Shown here one piece after another: positions 17,682-26,131 of a stretch of 64,000 nt of DNA. A program made the translations under genes and the position numbers. Under the pieces are notes generated by a model. It was given only the letters and a program-made list of their open reading frames with translations. It was not told the DNA's origin and did not search any database. Where the stretch lies: assembly GCA_963825255.1 (NCBI GenBank), contig CAWGSF010000009.1, positions 1,116,001-1,180,000 of the forward strand, given 5' to 3'. Within the stretch, counting starts at the first letter, position 1, and every line of letters begins with the position of its first letter. Origin of the DNA: JAIBJN01 sp963825255 (lineage in GTDB: Bacteria; Actinomycetota; Thermoleophilia; Gaiellales; Gaiellaceae).

Positions 17682-17684
17682 GCG

Positions 17685-17707
17685 ACAAGTAACAGTCTGT
17701 TACTTGT
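17685..17707. terminator. Perfect 10-bp inverted repeat after the IleS-like gene
   Basis: ACAAGTAACA (17685-17694) and TGTTACTTGT (17698-17707) flank GTC, starting 3 bases after the stop codon. It is strikingly AT-rich for this genome. It can act as a terminator hairpin, or, as a palindrome with 3-base centre, as an operator. Confidence 0.55.
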
Positions 17708-17757
17708 GAAGGCTTCGCTCGGAGAAAGCCGGCCGGCCGGCGCTTAGAACGGAGAAA

Positions 17758-17788
17758 GCCCGCCGCTCGGGGGGTAATCGCGGCGGGC
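17758..17788 (+). terminator. Strong GC hairpin terminator
   Basis: GCCCGCCGC (17758-17766) pairs with GCGGCGGGC (17780-17788) around a 13-base loop and is followed by CTTCCC. The decamer GGAGAAAGCC occurs at 17721 and again at 17751 just before it, a short direct repeat. It probably ends transcription from the IleS-like gene. Confidence 0.65.
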
Positions 17789-18005
17789 CTTCCCACATTG
17801 CTCACCGCGGCTTACATGGCCAGGGACACACACCGCGGTTCGCATCGCCCAGTGGAGCCACCGTACCGCCCCCGGAACGGACTTCCAATGGGCCGAACGG
17901 CCCATCTTTGAAAGCAGGGTTCTTCTGCGTTTGGGATGAGAAACGCCGGCTCTCGCGAACGTGACGGGGCGGCCCGACCTCCCTATCATCAACCGGAAGC
18001 CGCCG
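17789..18005 (+). promoter_or_regulatory. Leader of the histidine-kinase gene
   Basis: This non-coding stretch holds a hairpin ATGGGCC-GAAC-GGCCCAT at 17888-17905 followed by CTTT, and a TATCAT hexamer at 17986-17991 about 15-20 bases before the preferred GTG start at 18006. The same CTATCATC string precedes the L,D-transpeptidase start at 5720, which favours a -10 role. Nothing else is seen here. Confidence 0.4.
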
Positions 18006-21000
18006 GTGAGTCACGACACCCAGACGATGCTGCTCGACGCGCTGCCCCTGCTGGTCCTCGCAGGCCTGTACGCCGTGGTCGCGGTCGTGCTCGGCGTCGC
18101 CCTCGCGCGGGAGCGCCGCGCGACGTGGCTCGGCCTCGGGATCTGGCTCCTGTTCGCGGTCGTGGCCGTCCTGTCCGCGCTCCTGGGCGCGCTGCGCCTC
18201 GCCGGCCGGGACCCGATCGGCGAGAGCTCGTGGCTCGTGCTCGCCGGCGTCATCGTCCTCGCAGTGCCTGCCTTCGTCGTCCTCCTGCGCGGACACGAGC
18301 GGACCCTTCTCGTCAGCGCGCGCCGGCGGGTGCGCGAGGCGGAGGAGCGCGCCGCGGAGCGCGGGAGGGAGGCCGATGCCATCTCGCGGCTCTCGGCGGA
18401 GCTCTCGCGTGCCCAGACCGCGCGGGAGGCGACGGACTCGCTCTTCGACGAGGTCGAGGCGCTCCTCGCGCCCGACGTCCTGCTGCTCGCGCTGGTCGAC
18501 GAGGAGCGACGGCGCGCCTCCGGCTTCGCCGCCCGCGGCCTCGACGAGGACTGGTGGCAGACCGTCGAGCTCGACCTGGACGAGGACGCGGGCGCGATCG
18601 TCTCGGTCGCGCGCGACCGCGCCTCTCTGGCCATCCACGACGTCGTCACCTCGCCCGACGTCAACCGGGAGCTCGCTGACGCCGTCGACGCGAAGAGCGC
18701 GGCCTTCGTCCCGCTGATCTCCGAGAGCGAGGTGACCGGCGTCCTCGTCGCCTGTGCCCGGGATCAGCACCGCGACTTCTCGGCGGCGGAGCTCGAGCTC
18801 GTCCAGGGCCTGGCGAGCGAGGCTGCCCTCGCACTCGGTCGCGCCCGGTCGAGCGAGGCCCTTCGGGTCGCACTCGACCGCGAGCGCCTCGTCGCCGAGA
18901 TCGGACGGCGCGTGCGCTCGGAGCTCGACCTCGACACGGTTCTCCACGTCGCCGTCGAGGAGACGGCCAGGGCGGTCGGAGTCAGCCGGTGCTTCATCAG
19001 GCTCGGCGAGCCCGGGGAGCCGATGCCCGTGGTGGCCGAGTGGGACGCGGAGGGGGTGGAGCCGGTCGGGGACGCCGCCTCGCGGCTGCCCGTGACGAAC
19101 CTCGCCGCCCGTGAGCGGCGAACCGTGGCCGTCGAGCACGTCGCCGTCTCGAACGAGATCGGCGATCCGGCGCTCGGGAGCCGGCAGGCCCTTCTCGAGC
19201 TCGGGACGAACGCGGCGCTGGCGACCCCGATCCTCGTGTTCGACCGCATGATCGGCGTCGTCGACCTGCACCGGCCCGAGGCGAGCCGCTGGACGCCCGG
19301 AGAGATCGCGCTCGCGGAGGCGGTCGCGCGGGAGGTCGGGCTCGCGATCTCGACGGCGCGCCTGCTCGGCGAGAACGAGCGGCGGCTGCGCCAGCAGGAG
19401 ACGCTGATCGAGGCGGCCCAGGTCCTGACCAGCGAGCTCAACTTCGAGTCGGTCATCCGTCGCCTGGTCGAAGAGGTCGTCACCCTCACGCGCGCCGACG
19501 CGGCCGACTGCTGGATCCTCGAGCCCGACCGGCGGTTCCTGCGCTGCCGGGCGGTCGCCGGGTTGCCCGACTGGAACGTCGGGCGCCAGATCCCGCCCGA
19601 AGGCACGATCGGGCGCTCTCTGGAGACCGGTCGCAGCATCCTCACGCACGACTTCGGGGCGACCGAGGAGCCGCCGCCGAGCCCGCCGTATGCGGTCTTC
19701 AACGACGTCATGGCCGCGCCGATCACCTGGCTGGGCGAGGCACGCGGCGTCCTCGGCGTCTGCTCGCGCGAGGGCGGCCGGTTCGACGCGGGCGACGTCG
19801 AGCTGCTGGAGGCGTTCGCGCGCTTCGCCTCCCTCGCCCTCCACAACGCCGAGAGCTTCGAGGAGCGCGCGCGCCAGGCCGGCGTCGAGCGCGGCTTCTT
19901 CCGGATCGCGGAGGTGCTCGGGTCCTCGCTCTCGCTCGCCGAGACGCTCGACGCCCTCGCGCAGGCCGCGTGCGAGGCCCTGGGCGGGACGTCCGCGCTC
20001 GTCGCCGAGCTGCGCGGGGACACGCTCGTCCTCGCGGGCGCGCACGAGATCCCGCGGTCCGTCAGGGAGCGCTTCACCGGCGGGGTGTCCGGGTCGCTCT
20101 GCTCGCTCGCCGGGAACGCGGGCCAGGAGCGGATCATCTCCTCGAGCGAGCTCGCCGGGGACGAGCGCTTCGACCCGGATCTGCGTGAGCTGCTCGCCAC
20201 GGAGGGATACGGCGCCCTCCTGTGCGCGCCCGTCGCCGGCGCCCGCGACGAGGCGTACCTGGCGATCGTCCTGTTCCGGGGCGAGCGGGCGATCGCGGAC
20301 GAGGACGTCCTGCTCGCACGTCAGCTGAGCGGCGCCGCCCGCGGCGCGCTCGAGCGAAGCGAGCTGTTCGAGCGGGAGCGCCGCGCGCGCACGTTCTCCC
20401 AGGGCCTCGCCCGCGTCGGCGCCGCGCTGGCAACGAGTCTCGACGCGGCGGTCGTGCTCGACGAGGTCGCGCGCGAGGCTCCCGCGCTGCTCGGAGCCGA
20501 CGCCGCGGTCATCCGCCTCCTCGACGGCGAGGCGCTCGTGGTGCGCGCCGCGCACGGGCCCGAGACGGGACGCCTCGCCGGGACGAGGTCGAGCTCGTCG
20601 GCCGGCGTCTCCGGCGTCGTCGCCCAGTCGCGTGCTCCGCTGGCGGTTACGGACGTGGCCGACGATCCGCGGCTCGCGAGAGGCGATTCGCTCCTCGAAG
20701 GGCGGGCGGCCGCGTGCGTCGCCGTCCCGATGAGCGCCCACGGAGGCGGGCTCTCGGGCGTGCTCGCCGTCTACTCGCGGGAGCCGCGCGCATGGCGCGA
20801 CGACGAGGTGCAGTCCCTCTCGGCGCTGGCCGCCGCGGCCTCGACGTCGCTCGCCAACGCCGACCTCTACCAGCGCGTGGCCGAGGAGAAGGAGCGCAGC
20901 GGCGCGATCCTCGCGAACATCGCGGACGGGATCGTCGCCGTCGGCCGCGACGGCCGGATCGTGCTCTGGAACGCGATGGCCGAGCAGATCACGGGCGTGC

Positions 21001-21944
21001 CCGCGGCGGAGGCGCTCGGGCGTCTCGTGCCCGAGGTGCTCCAGCGCGACCTGGCGGGCGACGACTCGCGGCCGGCCGACGAGCGGCAGGTCGCGATCCG
21101 GGGCTCGAGCGGCGAGGTCTGGCTCGCGCTCTCCGAGGCCCTGATGCTCGACCCGGACGGCGCGATCGCCGGCCGCGTCTTCGCGTTCCGGGACGTCTCC
21201 CGGGAGCGCGCCGTCGAGGAGCTGAAGTCCGACTTCGTCGCGGCGGTCTCCCACGAGCTGCGGACGCCGCTCACCTCGATCTACGGCTTCGCAGAGACCC
21301 TCATGCGCGGCGACGTCGACTTCTCCGCGGCCGAGCGCGACACCTTCCTCCGGTACATCGGCTCCGAGTCGGAGCGGCTCATCCGCATCGTCGACGACCT
21401 CCTCAACGTGGCCCGCCTGGAGGCCGGGACGCTCGAGGTCACGCTGGCGCCGACGGACGTCGGCGAGGTCGCCCGCGAGGCCGCGGCGACGGTCGTGCCC
21501 GGCGCCGAGGGGCCGTCCCACATCGAGGTCGAGGTGGAGCCGGGCGCGCTCACGGTCGCCGCCGACCGCGAGAAGCTCGCGCGGGTGCTCGGGAACCTGC
21601 TCGACAACGCCGTCAAGTACTCGCCTGCGGGCGGCCGGATCGAGGTCGAAGCCCGCCGTCTCTCCGAGACTGCGGAGATCACCGTCGCCGACGAGGGGAT
21701 CGGGATTTCCAGGGGCGACCGAGAGCGGATCTTCACGAAGTTCTTCCGCGCCGATCGCGGCACCACGACGCCCGAGGGCACGGGCCTCGGGCTCTTCCTC
21801 GTCCGCGGCCTCGTCACGGCCATGGGCGGGCGCGTCTGGGTCGACTCCGAGGAGGGACGCGGCTCGCGCTTCACGTTCGAGCTCCCGCTCGCCGGCGACG
21901 AGCCCGTCGACGCGCCCGTGGAGGAAGCGGCGGTGCAGTCGTGA
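18006..21944 (+). CDS. Multi-GAF, PAS-containing membrane sensor histidine kinase
   Basis: From GTG 18006 the protein has about 1312 residues. Four helices (about 8-105) form a membrane anchor, followed by a coiled coil and about five successive GAF-type sensory modules (to about residue 970), a PAS module (about 975-1065, ILANIADGIVAVGRDGRIVL), a HisKA helix with the phospho-acceptor H1083 in SHELRTPLTSIYGF, and a HATPase domain with the N box NLLDNAVKYSP, G1 DEGIGIS and G2 GTGLGLFLVRG. It autophosphorylates and signals to the response regulator, whose GTG overlaps its stop (GTGA). The number of GAF units is unusually high and suggests integration of several ligands. An upstream ATG at 17961 is possible but would cover the TATCAT element. 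Confidence 0.9.
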   Translation: MSHDTQTMLLDALPLLVLAGLYAVVAVVLGVALARERRATWLGLGIWLLFAVVAVLSALLGALRLAGRDPIGESSWLVLAGVIVLAVPAFVVLLRGHERTLLVSARRRVREAEERAAERGREADAISRLSAELSRAQTAREATDSLFDEVEALLAPDVLLLALVDEERRRASGFAARGLDEDWWQTVELDLDEDAGAIVSVARDRASLAIHDVVTSPDVNRELADAVDAKSAAFVPLISESEVTGVLVACARDQHRDFSAAELELVQGLASEAALALGRARSSEALRVALDRERLVAEIGRRVRSELDLDTVLHVAVEETARAVGVSRCFIRLGEPGEPMPVVAEWDAEGVEPVGDAASRLPVTNLAARERRTVAVEHVAVSNEIGDPALGSRQALLELGTNAALATPILVFDRMIGVVDLHRPEASRWTPGEIALAEAVAREVGLAISTARLLGENERRLRQQETLIEAAQVLTSELNFESVIRRLVEEVVTLTRADAADCWILEPDRRFLRCRAVAGLPDWNVGRQIPPEGTIGRSLETGRSILTHDFGATEEPPPSPPYAVFNDVMAAPITWLGEARGVLGVCSREGGRFDAGDVELLEAFARFASLALHNAESFEERARQAGVERGFFRIAEVLGSSLSLAETLDALAQAACEALGGTSALVAELRGDTLVLAGAHEIPRSVRERFTGGVSGSLCSLAGNAGQERIISSSELAGDERFDPDLRELLATEGYGALLCAPVAGARDEAYLAIVLFRGERAIADEDVLLARQLSGAARGALERSELFERERRARTFSQGLARVGAALATSLDAAVVLDEVAREAPALLGADAAVIRLLDGEALVVRAAHGPETGRLAGTRSSSSAGVSGVVAQSRAPLAVTDVADDPRLARGDSLLEGRAAACVAVPMSAHGGGLSGVLAVYSREPRAWRDDEVQSLSALAAAASTSLANADLYQRVAEEKERSGAILANIADGIVAVGRDGRIVLWNAMAEQITGVPAAEALGRLVPEVLQRDLAGDDSRPADERQVAIRGSSGEVWLALSEALMLDPDGAIAGRVFAFRDVSRERAVEELKSDFVAAVSHELRTPLTSIYGFAETLMRGDVDFSAAERDTFLRYIGSESERLIRIVDDLLNVARLEAGTLEVTLAPTDVGEVAREAAATVVPGAEGPSHIEVEVEPGALTVAADREKLARVLGNLLDNAVKYSPAGGRIEVEARRLSETAEITVADEGIGISRGDRERIFTKFFRADRGTTTPEGTGLGLFLVRGLVTAMGGRVWVDSEEGRGSRFTFELPLAGDEPVDAPVEEAAVQS

Positions 21945-22378
21945 CCCGCGTGCTCGTCATCGACGACGAGGCGCCGATCCGGCTCCTCTGCCGCGTCAAC
22001 CTCGAGGCCGAGGGGATGAACGTCAGCGAGGCGGGTGACGGGCCGGGCGGCATCGACCTCGCCCGAGTGCAGCGCCCCGACGTGATCCTGCTCGACGTGA
22101 TGATGCCGGGCCTCGACGGCTGGCGGGTGGCCCAGATGCTGCTCGACGACCCCCGCACAGCCGACATCCCGATCGTCTTCCTGACCGCCAGGGCCGACGT
22201 CCGCGATCGTGCACGGGGCATCGACGTGGGCGGCCTCGACTACATCACGAAGCCGTTCAACCCGGTCGAGCTGGCCTCGCTTGTTCGCGGGGTGCTCGGT
22301 GCCGTGGAGCGCGGCGACCGCGAGCGGCTCCGCAGCGACAAGATCGCGCAGCTGCGGGAGCTGTTCGAGGGCGTTTAG
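21941..22378 (+). CDS. Single-domain response regulator
   Basis: The 145-residue protein is a CheY-like receiver with acidic pocket DDE (residues 8-10), phospho-acceptor Asp52 in VILLDVMMPGLDG and the KPF motif ITKPFNP, then about 25 polar residues with no DNA-binding or enzymatic output domain. It is translationally coupled to the large histidine kinase and is its obvious phosphorylation target. Output is probably by protein-protein contact. Confidence 0.9.
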   Translation: MTRVLVIDDEAPIRLLCRVNLEAEGMNVSEAGDGPGGIDLARVQRPDVILLDVMMPGLDGWRVAQMLLDDPRTADIPIVFLTARADVRDRARGIDVGGLDYITKPFNPVELASLVRGVLGAVERGDRERLRSDKIAQLRELFEGV

Positions 22379-22398
22379 ACGCTCGCCGGCCGAACGTC

Positions 22399-22836
22399 CT
22401 AGCGAAACCGGGCGACGGCCATCTCGGCGCAGCCGTAGGCGCGCCACTGCCCGCGCAGCCAGCCGGTCCCGACCTTGCGGAAGCTCGGCTCGAGGAGCAG
22501 CGCCCGGTGCGGGGCGCTGTCGAGCCACATCCGCACCGCCCTCGCCGGCTTCATCCACGAGCAGGTGCCCCACGCGAGGATCTCGCCGGTGCCGGACGAG
22601 AGGCGGTCGTGGTGGAAGGAGTCCGAGCGGAGAAGGTGCCGGGCCCACCCGTGGGCGCCCCGCTGGAGCGCGGAGGCGACGCGAAGCGCGTGGAGTCCGT
22701 GGGCGGCGCGGGCGTCGTTGATCCTCGCCACCAGGCGGACCTCCATTCGAGAGGAGTCGGCTTGGGCTGGAGAGGAGAGCGCGAGAGCCGCCACGCACAG
22801 GAGCAGCGTGAGGACCGTCCTCACAGGCCTGGGCAT
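22399..22836 (-). CDS. Secreted CAP-domain (SCP/PR1) protein
   Basis: From ATG 22836 the 145-residue product has a signal peptide (about 1-28) and a CAP domain: RLVARINDARAAHGLHALRV, a His in WARHLLRSDSFHHD, GEILAWGTCSW, and WLDSAPHRALLLEPSFRKVG. These match the CAP tetrad region (His...Glu...His). Bacterial CAP proteins are secreted and of broad, often unknown function. It is downstream of the EamA gene on the same strand; a 46-base gap separates them. Confidence 0.8.
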   Translation of the reverse strand: MPRPVRTVLTLLLCVAALALSSPAQADSSRMEVRLVARINDARAAHGLHALRVASALQRGAHGWARHLLRSDSFHHDRLSSGTGEILAWGTCSWMKPARAVRMWLDSAPHRALLLEPSFRKVGTGWLRGQWRAYGCAEMAVARFR

Positions 22837-22882
22837 GCCGCACAGGCTGACGGACAACTGTCGGGAGTCCGTGCGGAAACCG

Positions 22883-23936
22883 TTAGCGTTGTTTGAAGAA
22901 GGCTCGAACATCGGGCGATGCGTGAGCGGCGGGCATTCTGCCACGTTTTGCCGCTCTTTGCGAACTTTCGTCCAGGCGGGCCGTCTGCGCGAGCACGACG
23001 GCGGCCAGGACGATCGCTCCGCCCAGGATCTGGGTGGCGCCCGAGATCCTCGCCGAGCCAGAGCCAGGCGAAGACCGCAGCCAACACCGGCTCGAGGGTT
23101 GCGACGATCGTCACGCGGATCGCCGGAACGTGATGAAGCGCACTCACGAAGAGGACGAACGGCACGACCGTGCCGAGGATCACGACGTAGGCGAGGAGGA
23201 GCCAGACGGGCAGGCTGACGTCCTCGAACCGCCCCAGGAGGGACACGCTCCCGTCGACGAGCTCCACCGGGAAGCTCCACCAGGGCTGCACGACCGCCCA
23301 GAAGAGGGCCGCGAAGGAGAAGCCCCACGCGAGGAGGGAGTAGACGTCGCGGCCGTCCTCGAGCGACCGCTCGGCCATGAGGACGTAGCCCGCGTAGGTC
23401 ACCGCCGCGGCGAGACACGCTGCCACGCCAAGGGTGTCGAGCGAGGACCCGCCCCAGAGGTCGACGACGAGCGAGAGCCCGACGAGGCTGAGCGCGATCG
23501 AGAGCCAGAGCCGGCGCCGCACCGGCTCGCGGATCACGAGCATCGCCCAGAGCGCAACGAAGACCGGCGCGAGGTACTGGATCACGAGCGCGATCCCGAT
23601 GTCGAGGCGCTTGATGCCCACGAAGTAGAAGAGCTGGACGAGCGCGAGCCCCAGGATCCCGAAGACCGCGAGGAAGCCGAGCTCGCGGCGGCTCGTGCGC
23701 AGGGTCTCCGGGCGAAGGAGGGCGACGACGGCGACGAGGATGAGCGCGGAGCCCGTCGCGCGCACCTCCGCGAGGCGGAATGACGAGAGGCCCGCCGAGT
23801 CGAGCACGATCTTCGCCACGACGGCGTTCAGCGACCAGAGCACGACGGCCGCCCAGACGAGCGCGTAGCCGAGCAGCGGCCGTGGCCCGGCGCGCTTCGA
23901 CTCGAGGGCGGGCGGCGCGAAAGGAGCGTCGGCCAC
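22883..23936 (-). CDS. EamA-family transporter (one apparent frameshift)
   Basis: The protein has ten helices in two EamA repeats (for example YALVWAAVVLWSLNAVVAK, and LEPVLAAVFAWLWLGEDLG near the end). The normal closing helix is found only after dropping one C near 23037 (GGGCGCC): the frame then reads ATQILGGAIVLAAVVLAQTA and ends at the TAA at 22883-22885, giving about 350 residues. Without the correction the frame runs out of phase into the CAP gene. It is divergent from the next EamA gene. Confidence 0.8.
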
Positions 23937-23992
23937 GGGCGCGGACGATAGCGGTCGCCGTGCCGGGGGCGGCGACCACTAGCGTTCGGCCG

Positions 23993-24961
23993 GTGGGCTC
24001 CCGGCCCGTTCTCTCGGCCATGGCCGGTGCGACCTGCATCGCCTTCTCGGCGATCCTCGTCCGCTTGGCCGACGTGCCGCCCACGACGGCCGCGTTCTAC
24101 CGCTGCGCGTACGCCCTCCTGCCGCTCGCGTTGCTCGCATGGTGGGAGACCCGCCGGTACGGGCCGCTGGACCGGCGCGCGCTGGTCCTCTGCCTCGTCG
24201 GAGGCGTCTTCTTCTGCGCCGACCTCGTCTTCTGGCACCATGCGATCGCCGCCGTCGGAGCCGGGCTCGCGACCGTCCTCGGCAACGTCCAGGTCGTGTT
24301 CGTGCCACTGGCGGCCTGGGCGCTCCTCAGCGAGCGGCCGGCCGGGCGAACGCTGGCGGCGGTTCCCGTCGTCCTCTTCGGCGTCGTCCTCATCTCGGGG
24401 GTGGTCGGGGCTGACGCCTACGGCTCGAACCCGCCGCTCGGGGTGCTCTTCGGCGTCCTGACCGCGATCACGTACGGCGGCTTCCTGCTCATCCTCAGGG
24501 AGGGGAGCACCGACCTTCGCTACGCCGTGGCGCCGCTCTTCTACGCGACGCTGTCGGCGACGATCGTGAGCCTGCCCGTCGGCGCCGCGCTCGGGGAGCT
24601 CCGGCTCGAGCCGACCTGGCCCGAGCACGCGTGGCTCGTCACGCTCGCCCTCACGTCGCAGGTCGCCGGTTGGCTCCTGATCGCGTGGGCGCTCCCACGC
24701 CTCCCGGCCGCGCTCACGTCGGTCACGCTGACGCTCCAGCCGGCCCTCTCGGTCATCTTCGGGATCCTGCTCCTCGCGGAGGAGCCGTCGGAGATCCAGC
24801 TCCTCGGCGTCGGCGTCATCATCGCGGGCGTCGTCCTCGCCACGGCCGGGCGCCGCAGGCAGGCGTACACTGAGGTCGAGCTGCGGGACGTGGCGCAGCC
24901 TGGTAGCGCGCCTGCTTTGGGAGCAGGAGGCCGCCGGTTCGAATCCGGCCGTCCCGACTGA
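23993..24961 (+). CDS. EamA-family transporter (3' end overlaps tRNA-Pro)
   Basis: From GTG 23993 ten helices of an EamA exporter follow, ending with IIAGVVLATAGRRRQAYTEVEL. The open frame then reads straight through tRNA-Pro and stops at 24959-24961, giving the well-known false peptide RDVAQPGSAPALGAGGRRFE that tRNA genes encode. The true stop is probably upstream; a one-base shift would use the TGA at 24871-24873 (TACACTGAGG). The body of the protein is secure, the last about 26 codons are not. Substrate unknown; its divergent neighbour is of the same family. Confidence 0.75.
   Translation: MGSRPVLSAMAGATCIAFSAILVRLADVPPTTAAFYRCAYALLPLALLAWWETRRYGPLDRRALVLCLVGGVFFCADLVFWHHAIAAVGAGLATVLGNVQVVFVPLAAWALLSERPAGRTLAAVPVVLFGVVLISGVVGADAYGSNPPLGVLFGVLTAITYGGFLLILREGSTDLRYAVAPLFYATLSATIVSLPVGAALGELRLEPTWPEHAWLVTLALTSQVAGWLLIAWALPRLPAALTSVTLTLQPALSVIFGILLLAEEPSEIQLLGVGVIIAGVVLATAGRRRQAYTEVELRDVAQPGSAPALGAGGRRFESGRPD
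24884..24957 (+). tRNA. tRNA-Pro (anticodon TGG)
   Basis: Acceptor CGGGACG pairs with CGTCCCG (24950-24956), discriminator A. The anticodon stem CCTGC/GCAGG holds TTTGGGA, anticodon TGG. The T arm contains GGTTCGAATCC. CCA is not encoded. A 41-base copy of the 3' part recurs at 27588, so this gene is an integration site. Confidence 0.95.
24921..24961 (+). repeat. Left direct repeat (attL-like, inside tRNA-Pro)
   Basis: Begins at GAGCAGGAGG in the anticodon stem and runs through the T arm and acceptor to GACTGA. Identical over 41 bases to the right copy; the flanks differ on both sides. Confidence 0.85.
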
Positions 24962-24964
24962 CTT

Positions 24965-24991
24965 GGGCCCTGGAAACAGGGGCCTTCCTTT
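24965..24991 (+). terminator. Terminator of tRNA-Pro
   Basis: GGGCCCTG, loop GAAA, then CAGGGGCC with one bulged G, followed by TTCCTTT. A rho-independent hairpin 7 bases after the tRNA. Confidence 0.7.
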
Positions 24992-25068
24992 GACCCGGAT
25001 TGCGGGAGGGGCACGGGGAGCACGACGGGGAACGCGGCCCCCGTCGAACCAGGGCCGAGCCGGGGTTC

Positions 25069-25086
25069 GCTCGACGCGTGTCGAGC
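25069..25086. repeat. Palindrome in the left part of the islet
   Basis: GCTCGAC (25069-25075) and GTCGAGC (25080-25086) around GCGT. It lies between the tRNA terminator and the first islet gene and may be an operator or recombination-related site. Confidence 0.3.
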
Positions 25087-25245
25087 CCGGGGTTAGAAGG
25101 TCCTAGCGGACTCGTCGCGAGGCGAAGTGATGGCACCGTAGCCAGCGCCTAGCGGCCTTGCGGAAAACCCACCGCGCGACTACGTGATCGTGCTGATGTG
25201 CCCTCGCCCGCCCGGTGGATCGTTTGACGAAAAGGAGCTGGACTC

Positions 25246-25964
25246 ATGGGCACGCATGCAATCGAGAGGCGCCCAGGCTTGTCTGCTCGCCTCGGCGCAA
25301 CGGCAGGCCAGCACCTCCGCTGGCTGCTGGGTGGCTTCGCCTTCGCCTTCCTCGTGCCGTTCGTTCTCGCTGATCTCCTCGAGCTGCCGCGCGATCTCTA
25401 CTACGCGATCTACATCGTCGGGGTCGCTACTCTTCTTCGGCCTCTGGGTGCGGGCAACGGGCCAGTCCTTCGGCGAGATGGTGCGGCGCCGCTGGGTGCT
25501 GGCGGTGGCGCTCGGTCTTGCGGTTGCCGGCCTTCTCACGCTGATCGTGCTCCAGACCGAGGATGCGACGACTCGACCGGGCGGCCTGGAGCTGATCGGC
25601 GCCGTCATGTGGCGAGGAATCGCCTACGGGCTGGCCGACGGGCTCTTGCTCTCCGCCTTCCCGATCCTCGCCGTGTTCGCCATCTTCGCGGGGACGCCGG
25701 CTGCGCGAGCGGATCGGCGGGACGATCGCAATCGGTCTCGCCGCCCTGGTCGCTTCGCTGGCGATGACGGCCGTCTACCACGCCGGCTACAGCGACTTCC
25801 GCTCCGAGAAGGTGCGGAAGCCGGTCGCGGGTGACGTGGTCTGGAGCGTCCCGACGCTCGTCACGCTCAACCCGATCGGCGCGCCGATCGCGCACGCGGG
25901 GATGCACACGGCGGCGGTCCTGCACAGCTACGAGACCGACACGTTCCTTCCGCCGCACGACTAG
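25246..25964 (+). CDS. Polytopic membrane protein of the islet, unknown (two apparent frameshifts)
   Basis: The ATG at 25246 follows AAGGAG (25232-25237). The product, about 238 residues, has helices in three successive frames: GGFAFAFLVPFVLADLLE, then FFGLWVRATGQSF and VLAVALGLAVAGLLTLIVL with AIAYGLADGLLLSAFP-type helices, then GGTIAIGLAALVASLAM and a soluble tail with YHAGYSDFRSEKV and LVTLNPIGAPIAHAG. One extra base near 25430 and one C near 25693 must be dropped to join them. I recognise no family with certainty. It is the first gene of the tRNA-Pro islet and precedes the hydrolase gene by 167 bases. Confidence 0.6.
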
Positions 25965-26131
25965 GAGAGATCGGATCGGAGCTGGCCCCCCTCGGGAGCG
26001 GGGACGGCTCCCCTGGGGGCTCGGGACATAGCGACTCAGGCCGAGGCGCGGGCCGTAATTCGCGAATGCACGGACGCAGGATCCGTTTGTTCACTGATGG
26101 CGCGCCGCGCATGGTGAGGCACGGTTCGCCC

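Noticed and set aside
17802..21521. Open frame of 1239 codons on the minus strand, antisense to the histidine kinase
   Set aside because: Composition is low-complexity Arg/Glu/Asp/Pro, as expected for the shadow of a high-GC gene; the plus strand has a full set of kinase motifs.
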